A stretch of DNA of 6,738 nucleotides. It comes from a bacterium. GTDB taxonomy: Bacteria > Pseudomonadota > Alphaproteobacteria > Rhizobiales > Xanthobacteraceae. Both the position numbers and the translations under genes were made by a program. Position 1 is the first letter of the stretch, and the number at the start of each line of letters is the position of its first letter. Below are positions 5,036 to 6,738 of this stretch, one piece after another. Under the pieces are notes generated by a model, which made no database searches, was not told where the DNA came from, and saw nothing but the letters and a program-made list of their open reading frames with translations. The DNA lies in NCBI GenBank assembly GCA_029946075.1, contig JAQSDT010000129.1:1-6738 (forward strand). Direction: 5' to 3'.

Positions 5036-5770
5036 TTATGCTCCCGGCGGCCGCGCGACGGTCGAGAGCAGCATCGCGTGCAGCAGCTGGTCGACGCCGG
5101 TGCCTTCGGGCAGCCGGTGCAAAATGTCGTGCAGCCGCCCGTCCAGAAGCAACGTCGTAAAACCGTGCACCATCGACCAGGCGCGCGCGATCGCAGCGGC
5201 CTGTTCCAGCGACAGCGCTTCCAGCTGGTCACCGGTGAGCCGCTCGTTGCGGCCAGCGCCGACCGCGTTGGCGAGTCCTTCGAACGACGCGGTCGCGGCT
5301 TCGTGCAGCGAGGGCCTGCTCATATCAAGCCGCTCGGTACGAAACATCAGGCCGTACATGCCGGGACGCGCCTGCGCATAGTGCACGTAGGCCTTGGCGC
5401 GCGCCATCGCCTGCATCAGCGGATGCGTCTCGGTCTTACCCGCCGCGATCATCGCCGCGTTGAAACGGCGGAAGCCGATCGCGGCCAGTTCGCTGAGCAA
5501 TCCCGTGAGATCGCCGAAATGATGGGTCGGCGCGGCATGCGACACGCCGGCCTCGCGCGCCACCGCCCGCAGCGTCAGCCCCGGCATGCCGTCGCGTTCC
5601 AGCACCCGCTCGGCTGCGCCGAGCAACGCGTCATGAAGATCGCCGTGATGATACGGCGACTCGCCGGCCGGGCGGCCACGCCGGCTGGCCGGGCGCTCGG
5701 TTGCGGCCTTCGCCGGTTTGCGCCGGATGGCGGGCCGTATCGTTTTGGTTTCGCGTGGTGTTCTGGTCAT
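5036..5770 (-). CDS. TetR/AcrR-family regulator with WHG C-terminal domain
   Basis: A 244-aa repressor. A basic N-terminal extension (residues 1-36, ending RRGRPAG) precedes YHHGDLHDALLGAAERVLERDG and the helix-turn-helix at about 66-86 (LRAVAREAGVSHAAPTHHFGD). The C-terminal ligand domain carries the WHG signature Trp198, His202, Gly203 in ARAWSMVHGFTTLLLDGRL (TetR_C_33/WHG family). Members respond to small hydrophobic ligands, but the ligand here is unknown. It is divergent from a carotenoid oxygenase gene across a gap with two palindromes and lies upstream of DUF4188 in the same direction, so it likely represses itself and both neighbours. The ATG is preceded by AAGGA (complement of 5776-5780). 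The long basic extension is unusual but common in this subgroup. Confidence 0.9.
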   Translation of the reverse strand: MTRTPRETKTIRPAIRRKPAKAATERPASRRGRPAGESPYHHGDLHDALLGAAERVLERDGMPGLTLRAVAREAGVSHAAPTHHFGDLTGLLSELAAIGFRRFNAAMIAAGKTETHPLMQAMARAKAYVHYAQARPGMYGLMFRTERLDMSRPSLHEAATASFEGLANAVGAGRNERLTGDQLEALSLEQAAAIARAWSMVHGFTTLLLDGRLHDILHRLPEGTGVDQLLHAMLLSTVARPPGA

Positions 5771-5789
5771 ACCGAATCCTTATAGCCGC

Positions 5790-5810
5790 AATTTTTACAC
5801 TGTAAAGATT
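5790..5810. promoter_or_regulatory. Imperfect TetR operator copy 1
   Basis: TTTACA (5794-5799) and TGTAAA (5801-5806) form an exact inverted pair around one C, and the right half continues as GTAAAGAT, identical to the right arm of the perfect site at 5844-5864. The left half keeps TTTAC but departs further out. It lies 20 bp from the TetR start, so it is probably the weaker site covering the TetR promoter. The role is inferred from similarity and position. Confidence 0.6.
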
Positions 5811-5814
5811 TTGC

Positions 5815-5843
5815 TTGACGGCCGGTTCCAACGCCCCTAGTGA
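5815..5843 (+). promoter_or_regulatory. Possible promoter of the carotenoid oxygenase gene
   Basis: TTGACG at 5815-5820 is close to the -35 consensus. After 17 bp comes TAGTGA (5838-5843), a poor -10. A transcription start near 5850 would fall inside the perfect palindrome, which fits repression by occlusion. The -35 is persuasive and the -10 is not. Confidence 0.4.
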
Positions 5844-5864
5844 TATCTTTACGGTGTAAAGATA
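5844..5864. promoter_or_regulatory. Perfect TetR operator-like palindrome, copy 2
   Basis: Exact 9-bp arms TATCTTTAC (5844-5852) and GTAAAGATA (5856-5864) surround GGT. The site ends 4 bp before the ribosome site of the carotenoid oxygenase gene and overlaps its likely transcription start. The divergent TetR regulator is the natural candidate to bind it. Symmetry is directly visible; the binding protein is inferred. Confidence 0.75.
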
Positions 5865-5868
5865 AATC

Positions 5869-5873
5869 GGAGG
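5869..5873 (+). promoter_or_regulatory. Ribosome binding site deciding the oxygenase start
   Basis: GGAGG lies 8 nt before the ATG at 5882 but only 2 nt before an in-frame ATG at 5876. The spacing favours 5882 as the true start. Confidence 0.7.
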
Positions 5874-5881
5874 GAATGCGA

Positions 5882-6738
5882 ATGCTCGACCAGGTGAAGA
5901 CCGAGACCGCCCGTACCAATCTGGCCCCGATCCCGATGGAGTGCGACGCGCCCCACTTGAAGATCACGGGCGAATTGCCGCGCGAGCTCAACGGCACGCT
6001 CTATCGCAACGGCCCCAACCCGCAATTCGACGCTCCCGGCGCGCACTGGTTCGTCGGCGACGGCATGCTGCACGCCTTCCATCTGGAGAACGGCCGCGCC
6101 AGCTACCGCAACCGCTGGGTCCGCACCCCGAAATGGCTGGCCGAGCACGACGCCGGCCGCGCGCTGTTCGGCGGCTTCGGCCGCAAACTGCCGGGCACTC
6201 CCGCCGGAATTACCGAGGACGGCGGCGTCGCCAACACCAACATCATTTCGCATGGCGGCCGCCTGCTGGCGCTGGAGGAAGGCCATTTGCCGACCGAAAT
6301 CGAACCCGGCACGCTCAACCGAAAGGGCTATTGCGACTACAACGGCGCCATCAAGGGCCCGTTCACGGCGCATCCGAAGATCGACCCTGTCACCGGCGAA
6401 ATGGCGTTCTTCGGCTATAACGCCGCAGGACCGCTGACCCCCGCTCTCTCCTTCGGCACCGTCAACGCCGCGGGCGTGGTGACGCGGTTCGACCGGTTTG
6501 AATCGCCCTATGCCAGCATGGTGCACGACTTCATCGTGACCGAAAATCATTTGCTGTTTCCGATCCTGCCCCTCACCGGCAGCATGGAGCGCGCGATGCG
6601 CGGCAAGCCGCCTTACGCCTGGGAGCCGGAAAAGGGTTCGTATGTCGGCGTCATGAAGCGCAACGGCTCTGCCAAGGATCTGGTCTGGTTCCGCGCCGAG
6701 AGCTGCTACGTGTTTCACGTCATGAATGCGTGGGAGGA
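5882..6738 (+). CDS. Carotenoid oxygenase (RPE65/lignostilbene dioxygenase family), partial at right edge
   Basis: The first 285 codons of a carotenoid cleavage oxygenase, a seven-bladed propeller enzyme using Fe(II) held by four histidines to split a C=C bond in carotenoids, apocarotenoids or stilbenes. Early family motifs are ITGELPRELNGTLYRNGPNP (28-47) and HWFVGDGMLHAF (55-66). Three of the four iron histidines are present: His164 (FTAHPKID), His215 (MVHDFIVTENH) and His279 (CYVFHVMNAW). The fourth should lie beyond the window, as family members run about 450-500 aa. No signal peptide is visible, so the enzyme is probably cytoplasmic. Substrate preference cannot be read from this part. 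It is divergent from a TetR regulator with a perfect palindrome before its ribosome site, implying inducible expression. The frame is open to the edge. Confidence 0.93.
   Translation, partial: MLDQVKTETARTNLAPIPMECDAPHLKITGELPRELNGTLYRNGPNPQFDAPGAHWFVGDGMLHAFHLENGRASYRNRWVRTPKWLAEHDAGRALFGGFGRKLPGTPAGITEDGGVANTNIISHGGRLLALEEGHLPTEIEPGTLNRKGYCDYNGAIKGPFTAHPKIDPVTGEMAFFGYNAAGPLTPALSFGTVNAAGVVTRFDRFESPYASMVHDFIVTENHLLFPILPLTGSMERAMRGKPPYAWEPEKGSYVGVMKRNGSAKDLVWFRAESCYVFHVMNAWE

Noticed and set aside
4664..5785. 373-aa plus-strand ORF opposite DUF4188 and TetR genes
   Set aside because: It spans two well-supported minus-strand genes and their gap, has no family motif, and shows antisense-shadow composition.
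5849..6718. 289-aa minus-strand ORF at the right edge
   Set aside because: It is antisense to the carotenoid oxygenase, whose plus frame carries family motifs and iron-binding histidines.

Overview
The window looks like chromosome from an alphaproteobacterium of the Bradyrhizobium/Rhodopseudomonas group. The evidence is the high GC content, the strongly GC-biased third codon positions that create long antisense shadow ORFs, and two kinds of intergenic palindromic repeat of a style I associate with that group. The repeats carry the strings 'gtcattgcgag...gaagcaatcca' and 'gatgggt...acccatc'. The genus is inferred from style and not proven. No rRNA, tRNA, CRISPR array, transposase or phage gene was seen.

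Layout, left to right. Positions 1-160 hold a Rho-independent terminator and no convincing gene. A composite hairpin repeat (about 161-257) runs into the 3' end of a minus-strand XRE regulator with an MmyB-type ligand domain. Across a short intergenic region with a 17-bp near-palindrome lie two small plus-strand genes, a 66-aa hypothetical protein and a 132-aa four-helix membrane protein. A long imperfect palindrome (1814-1895) separates them from a minus-strand pair: a group III truncated haemoglobin and a 44-aa single-span membrane protein that overlaps it by ATGA.

Divergent from the haemoglobin is an NsrR-type Rrf2 regulator. The gap between them carries a perfect 27-bp palindrome, so 1899-3014 reads as a compact NO-responsive module (NsrR, haem globin, small membrane protein). 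Convergent to nsrR is a SET-domain protein with a Lys/Ala-rich, histone-H1-like tail and an Asn-Gly repeat. A 331-bp gap follows, then a small lipoprotein whose stop codon sits in a three-copy tandem repeat.

The last part is a regulatory cassette. A TetR regulator with a WHG C-terminal domain lies upstream of a DUF4188 protein on the minus strand. Divergently, a carotenoid oxygenase runs off the window's right edge. The 111-bp gap between the divergent genes holds one perfect and one imperfect copy of an operator-like palindrome, which suggests that the TetR protein controls both directions.

The least described items are the 44-aa globin-coupled membrane peptide, the 66-aa/132-aa pair controlled by an XRE-MmyB regulator, the SET protein with its tail, and the TetR-DUF4188-carotenoid oxygenase regulon. 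None is demonstrably a new system from sequence alone.
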